Part shown: in pieces, positions 63,350 through 64,000 of the stretch | Position numbering within the stretch: the first letter of the stretch is position 1 | How the letters are laid out: every line of letters begins with the position of its first letter | Source of the DNA: Candidatus Oscillochloris fontis | GTDB lineage: Bacteria; Chloroflexota; Chloroflexia; Chloroflexales; Chloroflexaceae | NCBI RefSeq assembly: GCF_004138135.1 | Contig: NZ_RYFD01000005.1 | Location: forward strand, 84,018-148,017 | Reading direction: 5' to 3' | DNA: 64,000 nt | The notes under the pieces: generated by a model | Databases searched by the model: none | Told to the model about the DNA's origin: nothing | What the model saw: only the letters and a program-made list of their open reading frames with translations | Made by a program: the position numbers and the translations under genes

Positions 63350-64000
63350 CTAATACGATACCTCCGGGTTCATCAACAATTGATAGGTATGGGGGCATGC
63401 GGTTCGCGCATCCATGCGGCAACATGCCTGCAAGCCCTCGCGAATCAGACGCAGCGTAGCTTCCATCGCCACCAGTGAGCAGAGGCTGCTCGCGAGATGG
63501 AAGGCATGTTTCTGGATGAGCCGAGCGGCTTTCACCAGACTGCGATCCGGGTGCGCCCAGAGTGCCGTCAGCATCACCCAATGGCTGATCACCACGGCCA
63601 ATAGTTTCGCATACACCTCACAGAGGACCCGCCACGGTTGGGTTCCCCGGGACTCGTCAATATGTCCGTGACTCTTCCACAGCTTAAAGAGGAGTTCAAT
63701 CTGCCAACGGGCGCGGCCAAGCACCAGTGCTTCTCGCACCGTGAGGAGGGTGTGGGGGGCATTGGTCAAGAAGATCGTCCATGCCGCGAGGCGGAGAAGG
63801 TCTCCACTGACCGCTTTACCCGCACGCCGAGCCTCAGCGCGGATCTGTTGCCGACGCTGTTCCGCTACGTCTGTCGGCACACGCACCCCGAGGAGGCGCG
63901 CCGCGACTCGGGCCGTCACGCCGACCGTCACGGGGAGATCGACGCAATCCGCATGCTGGGACTCCAACAAGCCCCGCACATCATCCCACCGCTGTCCCTC
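63350..64000 (-). mobile_element. IS4-family transposase, C-terminal part (runs off the window)
   Basis: The minus-strand frame is open from the window edge to TAG at 63350-63352, about 216 residues. It matches the C-terminal region of IS4-type DDE transposases: WTIFLTNAP, then LGRARWQIELLFKLWKSHG, which carries the catalytic Glu in the YREK-like segment. HIDESRGTQPWRVLCEVYAK and VVISHWVML follow. The N-terminal DD part would lie beyond 64000. No frameshift is seen, so the element may be active. The terminal inverted repeat could not be fixed. Confidence 0.85.

Overview
The window looks like chromosomal DNA of a filamentous Chloroflexota, most likely order Chloroflexales (the group of Chloroflexus, Roseiflexus and Oscillochloris). 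This rests on recall of gene content and repeat style rather than a search: many multi-PAS/GAF signalling proteins, a KaiB-KaiC pair, a V4R-domain protein of the type linked to bacteriochlorophyll synthesis, a Ser/Thr kinase fused to an NHL propeller, and numerous short palindromic repeats between genes. No rRNA or tRNA gene, CRISPR array or replication origin was seen.

Layout. 1-3183: end of a YugP-like peptidase, a 45-residue membrane protein, uridine kinase and a membrane Ser/Thr kinase. 3184-10113: PriA, a PyrK-like iron-sulfur flavoprotein, an alpha/beta hydrolase, an M42 peptidase and NAD kinase. 10128-15207: a V4R protein, then a pair of exported proteins (DUF4015-type lipoprotein and peptidoglycan-recognition amidase with WYFAEG repeats). 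15543-21171: accessory block with a Septu-like ATPase/HNH pair translationally chained to a response-regulator/GAF/cyclase protein, bordered by palindromic elements and a decayed serine recombinase. 21179-31189: site-2 protease, FAH-family enzyme, carB, a lipoprotein, a histone-deacetylase-like hydrolase, hisH, hisA and a coiled-coil protein. 31313-36279: THUMP-type methyltransferase, glycosyltransferase, Eis-like acetyltransferase, zinc-ribbon methyltransferase, small membrane protein. 36284-44101: signalling block (HD-GYP regulator, hybrid kinase, two NarL-type kinases). 44168-45873: sucD and deoC. 46025-51860: the most interesting locus, a plus-strand cluster PAS-PAS-helical protein / kaiB / kaiC / PAS-GGDEF-EAL. 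51864-62953: glycosyltransferase, FprA-type reductase, cdaA-cdaR, a large TPR protein, argF, and an overlapping dnaD-dnaI-like pair. 63350-64000: IS4-type transposase running off the window.

Main proposals. First, the protein upstream of kaiB ends in a helical domain that I read as resembling the KaiA C-terminal/RsbU N-terminal fold, while KaiC keeps both phosphorylation-site residues and a long C-terminal tail. This suggests a non-cyanobacterial three-part Kai system with a PAS-bearing KaiA analogue and a c-di-GMP output. Second, a Septu-like defence pair shares 4-bp ATGA overlaps with a cyclase-type response regulator, so the three may work as one unit. Third, palindromic repeats occupy every convergent gene junction that has any intergenic space, often supply the TAG stop codon, and in one case (cdaR) appear to have extended the coding region.
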